DNA from: Thermosyntropha sp.
GTDB lineage: Bacteria; Bacillota; Syntrophomonadia; Syntrophomonadales; Syntrophomonadaceae
Direction of reading: 5' to 3'
Assembly (NCBI RefSeq): GCF_017656155.1
Contig: NZ_JACDOH010000002.1
Coordinates: 282,360 to 346,359 of the forward strand
DNA: 64,000 nt
Numbering within the stretch: position 1 is the first letter of the stretch; each line of letters opens with the position of its first letter. The position numbers and the translations under genes are program-made. The notes beneath the pieces are model-generated. The model saw only the letters and a list, made by a program, of their open reading frames with translations. It had not been told where the DNA came from and did not search any database. Of the stretch, positions 18,133 to 26,514 are shown piece after piece.

Positions 18133-18423
18133 TTAGAGGTTCTCCTCATCTAAAAGATAATCTCTGCGGTAAGCATCTATTTCCGTAGCAGACGGAACTT
18201 CTACTAAAACTACATCCCGTCCGATGCGAATAATCTTCTCCCAGGGGATTACCAGTTCCTCTCTTTTAGAAAAAATGCCCAGACCACGGTTGCGCCCCGG
18301 AAGTATAAGAGCTGTAACCCGTCCGTTTTCTAAATCAAGGTCAATATCTATGATGTTCCCTAATTTTCTTCCATCTAAAATATTTACTACATCCCGGGTT
18401 TTAAGATCAGATATTTTTATCAT
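18133..18423 (-). CDS. YlmC/YmxH family PRC-barrel sporulation protein
   Basis: A 96-residue protein with a PRC-barrel fold: SDLKTRDVVNILDGRKLGNIID, LPGRNRGLGIFSKREELVIPWEKI. The family is restricted to spore-forming Firmicutes and usually lies next to the ylm/division cluster; its biochemical role is unknown. ATG at 18423 with AAAGGGGAAAAGG. A poly-T stretch in its leader is seen but no clear sigma promoter. Confidence 0.87.
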   Translation of the reverse strand: MIKISDLKTRDVVNILDGRKLGNIIDIDLDLENGRVTALILPGRNRGLGIFSKREELVIPWEKIIRIGRDVVLVEVPSATEIDAYRRDYLLDEENL

Positions 18424-18552
18424 TAGCCTTTTCCCCTTTCTTTTATTATTTAAAACAGTTTTGCAGGTAGGTATTTTTAATATATGAAAAAAAAAACCAA
18501 AAGTTGCCCTTCATTAATCTTCAAGAGTTCTTAAATAAAAATAAAAATTCAC

Positions 18553-18579
18553 TAAACACATTTCCTTTTTATGCGATAA
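18553..18579 (+). promoter_or_regulatory. Sigma-D/sigma-28 flagellar promoter of flgG
   Basis: TAAA (18553-18556), exactly 15 bp, then TGCGATAA (18572-18579), against the consensus TAAA-N15-GCCGATAA. It lies about 110 bp upstream of flgG. The -10 continues as CGATAATATATTA, a 13-mer shared with the motA promoter region. Confidence 0.8.
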
Positions 18580-18597
18580 TATATTATGATGTACATT

Positions 18598-18690
18598 AAA
18601 ATGAGGGCTGGACTCTTAATGAGGGGCCCTGCAATGCTGAACGACTGAAGCATTGTATTATTAACAATCCTTAAAGGAGGAAGCACTTTT
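18598..18690 (+). ncRNA. Structured 5' leader of the flagellar rod operon
   Basis: Two hairpins occupy the leader: AGGGC (18604-18608) with GCCCT (18626-18630), enclosing CTC/GAG; and GCAATGCT (18631-18638) with AGCATTGT (18649-18656). They are followed by TCCTTAAAGGAGG, in which TCCTT could pair with the Shine-Dalgarno. It matches no riboswitch class I can recognise; in particular the c-di-GMP-I core is absent. Regulatory function is inference. Confidence 0.4.
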
Positions 18691-19476
18691 ATGATGAGGG
18701 CTCTTTACACGGCAAGCACAGGCATGTATACACAGCAGCTTAATGTTGACACACTAGCTCACAACATGTCCAATGTAAATACAGCAGGCTACAAAAGACA
18801 AAGGGTTGAATTTCAGGATCTTCTCTATCAAACATTAAAAAGACCGGCTGCCAACGAAGATACCAATCAGCCGGTAGGGATGGAAGTAGGTCTAGGAGTA
18901 AGGCCATCTGCAATCACTACCATCTTTGCTCAAGGAAACCCGCAGCCCACTGATAATCCTCTTGATGTTGCCATCGTTGGACCAGGATTTTTTAAAGTGG
19001 AAATCCCGGGGCGCGATGAACCTTTATATACCCGCAATGGAGCCTTTAAAATCGATTCTGAAGGCAACCTGGTAACATCTGACGGATATATTGTAGTTGG
19101 GGTTGACCCATTTGAAGAAGGAGCTTATGATATAGTAATTGATAAAAACGGAAATGTCACTTATATGTTACCGGGAGAGGAAGAGCCGGTAGAAGCTGGA
19201 CAGATCGAGCTGGTTAAATTTATAAACCCTGCTGGACTTCAAAGAATCGGCTCTGGTCTTTTTGTTCCCACAGTTAATTCCGGCGAGCCTGTTGACTGGG
19301 ATCCAGAAGAAGACCATACTATTCGTTTAGAGGCAGGCTATTTAGAAATGTCCAATGTACAGATTGTTGAAGAAATGGTAAATCTCATAACTGCTCAAAG
19401 GGCTTATGAAATTAATTCCAAAGTAATACAATCAGCAGATGAAATGCTGCAGACAGCCGGTAATCTGCGCCGTTAA
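18691..19476 (+). CDS. flgG: Flagellar basal-body rod protein FlgG
   Basis: A 261-residue distal rod protein. The N-terminal flg_bb_rod motif (LYTASTGMYTQQLNVDTLAHN) and C-terminal FlgF/G motif (EEMVNLITAQRAYEINSKVIQSADE, split here for length) form the coiled-coil of axial proteins. The central region has PLDVAIVGPGFFKVE and LYTRNGAFKID. It assembles outside the membrane after type III export and so has no signal peptide. Only one FlgF/G paralogue is present here. The promoter is sigma-28-like; the first ATG of an ATGATG pair has AAAGGAGG. Confidence 0.94.
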   Translation: MMRALYTASTGMYTQQLNVDTLAHNMSNVNTAGYKRQRVEFQDLLYQTLKRPAANEDTNQPVGMEVGLGVRPSAITTIFAQGNPQPTDNPLDVAIVGPGFFKVEIPGRDEPLYTRNGAFKIDSEGNLVTSDGYIVVGVDPFEEGAYDIVIDKNGNVTYMLPGEEEPVEAGQIELVKFINPAGLQRIGSGLFVPTVNSGEPVDWDPEEDHTIRLEAGYLEMSNVQIVEEMVNLITAQRAYEINSKVIQSADEMLQTAGNLRR

Positions 19477-19502
19477 TTCTGAAGAACAGGCAGGGATAAA
19501 AT

Positions 19503-19844
19503 ATGAAAATAAATCCCCTTAATAATTACTCAAGCTTCTCAACCCTTAAAGATGAAGCAGTTAAAACAACTGAAGAAAATGAATTTCTCAGGCAGTTAGA
19601 GAAAGCAGTCAAAGAAAAAGACGACAAAAAATTATATGCTGCCTGCCAGGAATTAGAAAGCGTTTTTTTAAGCAAGGTTTTGCAGGCTATGCGGGCTACG
19701 ATAGTTCACAGCGATCTTATTGAACACAGCTTTGCCATGGATACCTTTGAAAGCATGCTTTATGATGAATATGCCGAAAAAATAAGCCAAACCTCAGCTA
19801 CAGGCATTGCAGATATAATATATAAACAGCTTAAAAACAAATAA
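19503..19844 (+). CDS. Rod-binding protein (FlgJ N-terminal domain only)
   Basis: A 113-residue protein with the rod-binding domain: LYAACQELESVFLSKVLQAM, then FESMLYDEYAEKIS and GIADIIYKQL. It equals the N-terminal, rod-capping half of enterobacterial FlgJ and lacks the C-terminal muramidase domain, as is usual in Clostridia. It is 26 nt downstream of flgG and shares its transcript. ATG with CAGGGAT as ribosome site. Confidence 0.88.
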   Translation: MKINPLNNYSSFSTLKDEAVKTTEENEFLRQLEKAVKEKDDKKLYAACQELESVFLSKVLQAMRATIVHSDLIEHSFAMDTFESMLYDEYAEKISQTSATGIADIIYKQLKNK

Positions 19845-19867
19845 AACTTAATAACTACATCTCGATA

Positions 19868-19913
19868 TTAAGCGTTAGCTGCTTTTTATCAAAACAGGAG
19901 CACTAACGCTTAA
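19868..19913 (+). terminator. Terminator of the flgG operon
   Basis: An 11-bp perfect stem TTAAGCGTTAG (19868-19878) / CTAACGCTTAA (19903-19913), followed by TTATTGTCTTTC. Confidence 0.7.
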
Positions 19914-20058
19914 TTATTGTCTTTCAGCATCATCATTTACAAAAATTTTTTTAATTTTTAGTTTTGCATATATGGTATCGTAAGTACATAAGACTAAAAT
20001 AGATGCTTATTCAATATAAATTTATGGAAATAAAAAATAAACAGAATGAGGTGAAAAT

Positions 20059-20310
20059 ATGCGCACATTAGTCGCTACTGTACTTTATAATTCAAAAGGT
20101 CGCGAAATCTACTGCACCATTCCCAAAGTAAATGACGACCAGCTCAAAACCTTGCGCACCTTATCCCGTGAACAGCTGGAAGATGCGGGATTTACCGTTA
20201 TAAATCTTATATCTCCCGAATTTAAAAATATAAAAGGATATGCCATTTTCTTTGAAGGACATTTAGATGAAATGGGAAAAGTCCTCAGAAACCTTAAACG
20301 CGGATGCTAA
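20059..20310 (+). CDS. Small hypothetical protein
   Basis: An 83-residue protein I do not recognise. It is soluble-looking, with alternating beta-like segments (TLVATVLYNSKGREIYCTI; GYAIFFEGHLDEMGKVLRNL) and two cysteines. ATG at 20059 follows AATGAGGTGAAAAT, a good ribosome site, and the gene ends directly before a strong 26-bp palindromic terminator, so it is very likely expressed as a single gene. It is convergent with tyrS. Confidence 0.7.
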   Translation: MRTLVATVLYNSKGREIYCTIPKVNDDQLKTLRTLSREQLEDAGFTVINLISPEFKNIKGYAIFFEGHLDEMGKVLRNLKRGC

Positions 20311-20313
20311 ATC

Positions 20314-20339
20314 TAAGCGCCGGTTATAACCGGCGCTTA
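20314..20339. terminator. Perfect 26-bp palindromic terminator between the small gene and tyrS
   Basis: TAAGCGCCGGTTA / TAACCGGCGCTTA is a perfect palindrome. On the plus side a T-rich stretch ending in a run of seven Ts follows; it lies 7 nt from the tyrS stop and probably serves both convergent genes. Confidence 0.8.
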
Positions 20340-20346
20340 TCTTCTT

Positions 20347-21564
20347 CTATTTTTTTGTCACGCGCACAAATTTTCTTTTGCCTACTTGAATCACCAGCGA
20401 GCGATCTATAACCAAATTTTCGTTTTCATATTTTTCTCCATCCACTCTTACTGCTCCCTGGCTTATCATCCGCTTGCCTTCACTGGTAGAAGACACCATC
20501 TTATTTTCATACAAGAATTTAGGCAGCCATATTTCACTTTCTTCGAGCTCAACTTCCGGAATGTCATCAGGTATGTCCCGTTTTGAAAATACCAGTCTGA
20601 ACCTTTCTTCTGCTTTTTCCGCTTCTTCAGCATTATGATACATGGTAATAATTTCCTTGGCCAGTTTAATTTTAACATCTCGTGGATTTAATTCGCCCTT
20701 TTCCATCCCTTCGCGATAGTCGTTTATAACTTCCATAGGTACCTGGGTTAAAAGTTCAAAATATCTGATAATCAATTCATCAGGAATAGACATAATCTTG
20801 CCAAACATTTCGTAAGGTTCTTCATATACGCCAATATAATTGCCCAGGCTCTTGCTCATCTTTTGCACTCCATCAGTACCTTCTAGGATTGGCATCATTA
20901 AAGCAATCTGCGGCTCATATCCGTACTCTTTCTGCAGATGCCTGCCTACCAGAAGGTTAAATTTTTGATCAGTCCCTCCCAGTTCAACATCTGCCTTCAA
21001 AACAACCGAGTCATATCCCTGCATCAGGGGATACATAAATTCATGAATGGAGATGGGCATATTTGATGTATATCTTTTATGGAAATCGTCACGTTCAAGC
21101 ATACGGGCAACCGTATATTTGCTGGCTAAGGTCAGAACATCAGCCAAATTTAACGGCATAAGCCACTCGCTGTTGTAATATACGGTAGTTTTTTCAGGAT
21201 TGAGAACTTTAAAAATCTGCTCCTGATAAGTAGCTGCATTGGCTTTAACCTGTTCTTCCGTAAGCTGTTTCCGGGTTTCCGATTTTCCTGAAGGGTCACC
21301 TATACGGGCAGTAAAGTCACCGATTATAAGATGAACCTCATGTCCTAAATCCTGAAACTGGCGCAGTTTGTTTAAAACCACGGTATGCCCCAAATGTATA
21401 TCAGGTGCAGTAGGGTCAAGCCCTAATTTTACTCGTAAAGGCCTGTTTTCTTTTATAGAACGATACAGCTTGCTTTTAAGTTCATCTTCCGGCACAATTT
21501 CGGCTACTCCACGTGAAATAATTCTCATCTGTTCTTCTACCTGTTTTTTTATATTTTCTTCCAT
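20347..21564 (-). CDS. tyrS: Tyrosyl-tRNA synthetase
   Basis: A 405-residue class I synthetase that charges tRNA-Tyr. HIGH appears as HLGH in [20 protein letters not shown] in [12 protein letters not shown], and the tyrosine site in [22 protein letters not shown] (split motif around residue 195). A C-terminal S4 domain ([14 protein letters not shown]) binds the long variable arm of tRNA-Tyr. The leader is too short for a T-box, unlike ileS and pheS here. ATG at 21564 with AAGGAGGT. Confidence 0.96.
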   Translation of the reverse strand: MEENIKKQVEEQMRIISRGVAEIVPEDELKSKLYRSIKENRPLRVKLGLDPTAPDIHLGHTVVLNKLRQFQDLGHEVHLIIGDFTARIGDPSGKSETRKQLTEEQVKANAATYQEQIFKVLNPEKTTVYYNSEWLMPLNLADVLTLASKYTVARMLERDDFHKRYTSNMPISIHEFMYPLMQGYDSVVLKADVELGGTDQKFNLLVGRHLQKEYGYEPQIALMMPILEGTDGVQKMSKSLGNYIGVYEEPYEMFGKIMSIPDELIIRYFELLTQVPMEVINDYREGMEKGELNPRDVKIKLAKEIITMYHNAEEAEKAEERFRLVFSKRDIPDDIPEVELEESEIWLPKFLYENKMVSSTSEGKRMISQGAVRVDGEKYENENLVIDRSLVIQVGKRKFVRVTKK

Positions 21565-21589
21565 AAAATTACCTCCTTACTAAAAAAAA

Positions 21590-21619
21590 ATGATAGCATA
21601 ACGAGCTAGATATATGCAA
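21590..21619 (-). promoter_or_regulatory. Sigma-A promoter of tyrS
   Basis: TTGCAT (21614-21619) and TATCAT (21590-21595) are separated by 18 bp, only 25 bp before the tyrS start. There is no room for a T-box leader. Confidence 0.6.
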
Positions 21620-21723
21620 TAATTAGGAGGATAAGGTTAATTTTTGTCTTTTTAATACTGATTTAAAATCATATTATACATTTGTTTACATCAAAAAATA
21701 AATTCAGGAGGCTTAAATCTAAA

Positions 21724-24123
21724 ATGGCAAAACCAAAAAAGAAAACTAAACCACATAATATCTTAAAAGCCTTTTTATTTATTTTCTTAATAGGGCTGGG
21801 GATTTTAGCTGGGGTTTTTGTGTATGCAGTTCATGATCTGCCGGCATTTAATCCCGAGCAGCTTACCGGTGCAGAATCAACCCTGGTCTATGATGACAAA
21901 GGGAATCTGGTAAGCAGACTTCATGCCGCAGAAAATCGAACTGAAGTAACCTTAGATAAAATCCCATCTGACCTCATAAATGCATTTATAGCTACAGAAG
22001 ATCAGGACTTTTATGAACATCATGGCGTAAACTTTAAAGGCATAATAAGAGCTATTGTTGTAAACATCACATCCGGCGACCTTACCAGCCAAGGGGCAAG
22101 CACTATAACCCAGCAGCTGGCGCGAAACGCTTTTCTGTCTTTTGATAAAAAATGGGAAAGAAAAGTAAAAGAAATAGTCCTGGCTTTCAAAATTGAATCC
22201 AAATACAGTAAAGATGAAATACTCTGCATGTATTTAAACAAAATATATTTCGGAGCCGGGGCTTACGGTGTTCAAGCAGCTGCCAACACTTATTTCGGCA
22301 AAGATGTAAGTGAACTTTCCCTGGCAGAATCATCACTTTTAGCAGGTCTGCCGCAAAGTCCAAACTACTACAACCCATTACAGAATTTAGAAGCGGCTAA
22401 AGCCAGACAAAAAATTGTCCTCAACAATATGGTAAAATGCGGATATATAGACGCTGATACTGCCGACAAGGCCTATGAAGAGCCTTTAGTCTTCAAGTCT
22501 ATTCAGAACAATAATATAAAATACGGCTATTTCATTGACGCAGTAATTGAAGAAGCCATTGATATTCTAGGTAAACTTCAGATATACGACGACCCCAATA
22601 ATGCCATATACAAAGCAGGCTTAAAAATATATACAACCATGAATAAAGATTTACAAAGCTATGCCGAACAGGTATATGCTAATCCGGCTAATTTCCCCAG
22701 CCAAAGTAAAAACGGGGAACAAATTCAATCTGCCATGGCTGTGATAGACCACCACAATGGAGAAGTAAAAGCAGTAATCGGGGGCAGAAAATATGAACAA
22801 AGGCGCGGATTCAATCGGGCAACTTCAGCCTACCGCCAGCCGGGTTCGTCCATTAAGCCTATAACTGTTTATTCCCCGGCTTTAGAAGCAGGTTATATGC
22901 CTTTTTATGTCTTAGATGATTCACCTGTTTCATTTAAACTCAGCAACGGCAGCATATGGTCGCCAAAAAATTATGATGGCAAATACCGCGGACTTATAAC
23001 AATGCGAACAGCCGTTCAGTGGTCAATCAATACCTATGCTGTTCAGCTTTTAGATAAAGTAGGAATCCGAACTGCCTTTGACTTTGGGAAAGCTATGGGG
23101 CTCCTTCTGGTAGACTCTCCCGGCACCAATGACTTGGGTTTGGCTCCCCTCTCCTTAGGAGGGCTTACTAAAGGGGTTACTCCTGTTCAGATGGCTGCTG
23201 CCTATGCAGCTATTGCCAACGATGGAGTTTATAATCCGCCTCACTTCATAAGAAAAATAATTGACGACAATGGAGTAGAAATATACAGTTATAAACCAGC
23301 AGCCAAAAGGGTGATGTCTTCACAAACTTCATGGCTAATGGGCAATATGTTAGAGACCGTAGTCAATGCGGGAACCGGCACCAGAGCAAAGGTTCCCGGA
23401 GTAGTAACCGCCGGCAAAACAGGGACTTCCGAAGAATATAAAGATTCCTGGTTCTGCGGATTCACTCCTGGATATGCCTGTGCTGTATGGATGGGATATG
23501 ACAAGCATTATACTATGAATAAGGTGTACGGAGGCGGCTATCCTGCCGGAATATTCAGGCAGGTTTTAACAAAGGCACATGAAAATTATAAGCCTAAACC
23601 GCGCGCCATACCTCCTGGTATAGTCCGGGTTTCAATCTGCAAAAAATCAGGGAAATTACCTTCTGATATATGTCCTGATAACCAGGTAATTAGCGAATAT
23701 GCACGCAAAGATGCTGTGCCGACTGAGATATGTGATATCCATGAAGCAGTGTATATATGCCCAGAGTCAGGAAAACTGGCAGGAAAATACTGTCCAAATC
23801 CGGAACTCAAGGTTTTAGTCCGGGCTCCGGAGGGAAGCGCCGAACCAGATAAAATTCCGACTGAAAAATGCGACATCCACAATGAACCTAATATATCAGG
23901 GATATTTAAAGATGAAGTTTATATCTGCACTGATCCCAGACATGAAGGTAAACTTTACCGGGCTAATATACCAGGGCCTCTTCAGGAAGGAGGATGTCCT
24001 AAAGAATATATTGAGAAAATAATACTTCCTCCCGGACAGGATATTCCCTACTGTCCTTTAGAAGACCATCAGGTTAAAAAGCGCAAAGTCAAAGATATAA
24101 TAGATAATTTTAATGGAAGATAA
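21724..24123 (+). CDS. Class A penicillin-binding protein (PBP1A family)
   Basis: A bifunctional peptidoglycan synthase of 799 residues. After a basic cytoplasmic start and one membrane helix (about residues 13-36) comes the GT51 transglycosylase: IATEDQDFYEHHG, GASTITQQLARN and RKVKEIVLAFKIE. The transpeptidase domain has PGSSIKP (SxxK), SIN as the SxN motif, and KTGT. The C-terminal tail holds a repeated cysteine-rich pattern (ICKKSGKLPSDICPD ... PTEICDIH ... YICPESGKLAGKYC) with nine cysteines in all. ATG at 21724 follows AGGAGG; the in-frame TTG at 21682 has no ribosome site. Confidence 0.95.
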   Translation: MAKPKKKTKPHNILKAFLFIFLIGLGILAGVFVYAVHDLPAFNPEQLTGAESTLVYDDKGNLVSRLHAAENRTEVTLDKIPSDLINAFIATEDQDFYEHHGVNFKGIIRAIVVNITSGDLTSQGASTITQQLARNAFLSFDKKWERKVKEIVLAFKIESKYSKDEILCMYLNKIYFGAGAYGVQAAANTYFGKDVSELSLAESSLLAGLPQSPNYYNPLQNLEAAKARQKIVLNNMVKCGYIDADTADKAYEEPLVFKSIQNNNIKYGYFIDAVIEEAIDILGKLQIYDDPNNAIYKAGLKIYTTMNKDLQSYAEQVYANPANFPSQSKNGEQIQSAMAVIDHHNGEVKAVIGGRKYEQRRGFNRATSAYRQPGSSIKPITVYSPALEAGYMPFYVLDDSPVSFKLSNGSIWSPKNYDGKYRGLITMRTAVQWSINTYAVQLLDKVGIRTAFDFGKAMGLLLVDSPGTNDLGLAPLSLGGLTKGVTPVQMAAAYAAIANDGVYNPPHFIRKIIDDNGVEIYSYKPAAKRVMSSQTSWLMGNMLETVVNAGTGTRAKVPGVVTAGKTGTSEEYKDSWFCGFTPGYACAVWMGYDKHYTMNKVYGGGYPAGIFRQVLTKAHENYKPKPRAIPPGIVRVSICKKSGKLPSDICPDNQVISEYARKDAVPTEICDIHEAVYICPESGKLAGKYCPNPELKVLVRAPEGSAEPDKIPTEKCDIHNEPNISGIFKDEVYICTDPRHEGKLYRANIPGPLQEGGCPKEYIEKIILPPGQDIPYCPLEDHQVKKRKVKDIIDNFNGR

Positions 24124-24129
24124 AATAAA

Positions 24130-24173
24130 CAGCGGGTAGAAAACTGCGATTGTTCTCTACCCGCTGCTTTTTA
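24130..24173. terminator. Bidirectional terminator between the PBP gene and mutS2
   Basis: CAGCGGGTAGA (24130-24140) / TCTACCCGCTG (24156-24166) forms an 11-bp stem. It is followed by CTTTTTATTT on plus and TTTATTTTA on minus. Confidence 0.88.
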
Positions 24174-26513
24174 TTTCAGCTCAACTACCGTAACCCCAAA
24201 ACCGCCTTCATTAAGCATTCCATCACGGAAACTTCGCACATATCTGTGATTTTTCAGATATTCCCGGACTGCCTTGCGCAGGGCTCCAGTTCCCTTTCCA
24301 TGGATTATGCGGACAGGACTAAGTCCAATCAGATTAGCATCTTCTAAATATTTTTCAATTTCCAGTATAGCCTCTTCGGCAACTTTTCCTCTCACATCTA
24401 TTTCAGCTGATATATGCTGGGCTTTTTTAAGAAAAGTATTATTTTTAAGCCTACTTTCCCTTTCTTCCGGAGATTCACACAGGCTTATATCCTTGTCTTT
24501 TACAGTAAGTTTCATTATACCTATTTGTACAATCAATTCTCCCTGCTTGTTGGGAGGCTCTACTACATACCCTTTTTGTCCCAAGCTTTTTATATAAATA
24601 TAATCCCCTGCTTTTACTCCTTCTGCCGGTTTAAACCGGATTTCTTCCTTAACCCGCAGTTTGTCAAAATCGATTTCTTTCAATTTATGCCGGCTTCTTT
24701 CAATCTCATGCCATTTAGGCGGCTCTTCCTTTCTCTTTAAGAGCTTTTTTAATTCCTGAACGGCCTCTTCAGCTTCCCTCCTTATCTGGCGGACATAATC
24801 TTCCGCCTCTTTTCTAGCCTTTGCCAAAATTTCAGCTTTTTCTTCCATAAGCTTCTCTTTTTCTCTGGCAATATTTTCTTTTTCTTCCTTAAGTTTCCTT
24901 TGCTCTGTTTCCATCTCTTTCAGCATATTCTGGTAATAATTTCTGGTATCTTTTAATTTTTTTATAACATAGCTTATTTCAGCCTCATTCTCGGGAACCA
25001 TCCCGCGGGCCTTTTCTACCAGCTCTGCATCAAGGCCTAAACGTGCTGCAATCTCAAAAGCATTACTCTGCCCCGGCATACCAATAGTAAGCTCATAAGT
25101 AGGTCTTAATGTAACCGGATCAAACTCGACACATGCATTTTCTACCCTCTCGCGCTGATAAGCAAAATTCTTAAGCTCACTCTGATGAGTAGAAACTATA
25201 ACCTTAGCCTTCTTTTCCAACAGCTCTTCCAATATGACCCGGGCTAAAGCGGCACCCTCGGTAGGATCAGTGCCTGCTCCCAGTTCATCTAATAAAACCA
25301 GCGAATTTTCATCTGCTCTTTCCAAAATAGAAATAATATTAGTCATATGGGACGAAAAAGTGCTGAGTGACTGTTCAATACTCTGTTCATCACCAATGTC
25401 AACATATATAGACTTAAACAATGATATACAGCTTTTTTCCCGGGCAGGAATAAAAAGTCCGCACATAGTCATAAGGCACAACAGCCCCACCGTTTTTAAG
25501 GTGACTGTTTTGCCTCCTGTATTAGGCCCGGTGATAACCAAAATGTCAAAATCGCGTCCCAGCCTTATATTAAGAGGAACCGCCTCTTTTCCCAAAAGCG
25601 GGTGTCTGCCTTTTTCGATTTCAATAATTCCCTCTTCGTTTATTAAAGGCCTGTAAGAATCAGTATTATAAGCCATATAAGCCCTGGCAAAAATAAAATC
25701 CAGGCGGCTTAAAATTTCCAAATTTAATTTTAATTCTTCGGCATATACGGCTACTTTATCGCTGAGATCCCTCAATATTCTTTCTACTTCCCGCTTTTCT
25801 TCCAGCCTTAAAATCCGTATTTTATTATTCTGCTCTACAACTGCTAAAGGTTCAATGAAAACAGTAGCTCCACTGGCTGATTCATCATGGACTATTCCTT
25901 TTACCTCATGGCGGTATTCTTGTTTAACCGGCACTACATACCTTCCGTCCCTTTCTGTAACCAAAGTATCCTGCAGGAGCTTTTGATTATGTTCGGCACG
26001 GATAAAATTCTGCAGGTATTCCCTTATTCTCAAACGATTAACATTTATCTGCTGCCTTATATCTTTAAGCTTTAAAGAAGCATCATCCTTAATATTTCCT
26101 TCTTCATCTATTGCTTTATCTATTGCTTCTTCTAAATCCTTCATTTCAGCTATATTTGAAACCAGATTTTTTAAGCGAGGATAATTTTCATTCAATAAAT
26201 ATTTTCTGGCAAGATGTGAGTTTCTTATTAAAAGATAAATTTCATAAAGCTCGCCTGAGTTAAGTAAAGCCTTAACTCCAGCCCTGTTGAGACAATCTTT
26301 AACCCATTTCAAACCGCTTAAAAATGACGGCTCATGAAAGCGAAGCATCTCCATGGCTTCAGCAGTTTCATCAAGCCACTGATTAACCTGTTCACAATCC
26401 GATGACGGTCTGATTTCAGCCACCTTGAGCCTGCCGCCTTCGAAGTGAGTATATCTCATAAGCATATCTTGAATTTTATCAAATTCCAATCTCTCCATCA
26501 TCTTTCTGTCCAT
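24171..26513 (-). CDS. mutS2: MutS2 (endonuclease/ATPase with Smr domain)
   Basis: About 780 residues. The MutS-like ATPase has Walker A GPNTGGKT, Walker B LVLLDELGAGTDPTEG, and the coiled coils of the lever/clamp region. The C-terminal Smr nuclease domain has IDVRGKVAEEAILEIEKYL and HGKGTGALRKAVREYL. MutS2 limits recombination and, in Bacillus, binds collided ribosomes and splits them. Start: ATG at 26513 lies 2 nt after the TGA of the upstream U32 gene, implying coupling; ATGs at 26501 and 26498 are alternatives and the GTG at 26528 has no ribosome site. Confidence 0.94.
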   Translation of the reverse strand: MDRKMMERLEFDKIQDMLMRYTHFEGGRLKVAEIRPSSDCEQVNQWLDETAEAMEMLRFHEPSFLSGLKWVKDCLNRAGVKALLNSGELYEIYLLIRNSHLARKYLLNENYPRLKNLVSNIAEMKDLEEAIDKAIDEEGNIKDDASLKLKDIRQQINVNRLRIREYLQNFIRAEHNQKLLQDTLVTERDGRYVVPVKQEYRHEVKGIVHDESASGATVFIEPLAVVEQNNKIRILRLEEKREVERILRDLSDKVAVYAEELKLNLEILSRLDFIFARAYMAYNTDSYRPLINEEGIIEIEKGRHPLLGKEAVPLNIRLGRDFDILVITGPNTGGKTVTLKTVGLLCLMTMCGLFIPAREKSCISLFKSIYVDIGDEQSIEQSLSTFSSHMTNIISILERADENSLVLLDELGAGTDPTEGAALARVILEELLEKKAKVIVSTHQSELKNFAYQRERVENACVEFDPVTLRPTYELTIGMPGQSNAFEIAARLGLDAELVEKARGMVPENEAEISYVIKKLKDTRNYYQNMLKEMETEQRKLKEEKENIAREKEKLMEEKAEILAKARKEAEDYVRQIRREAEEAVQELKKLLKRKEEPPKWHEIERSRHKLKEIDFDKLRVKEEIRFKPAEGVKAGDYIYIKSLGQKGYVVEPPNKQGELIVQIGIMKLTVKDKDISLCESPEERESRLKNNTFLKKAQHISAEIDVRGKVAEEAILEIEKYLEDANLIGLSPVRIIHGKGTGALRKAVREYLKNHRYVRSFRDGMLNEGGFGVTVVELK

Positions 26514-26514
26514 A

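Noticed and set aside
18598..18690. c-di-GMP riboswitch before flgG
   Set aside because: Expected because of flagellar context, but the GGGCAAACC and GGACGCAAAG-type core sequences are missing.
24274..24740. Open frames on the plus strand inside mutS2
   Set aside because: Antisense to the conserved Smr and linker region; no ribosome site or domain.
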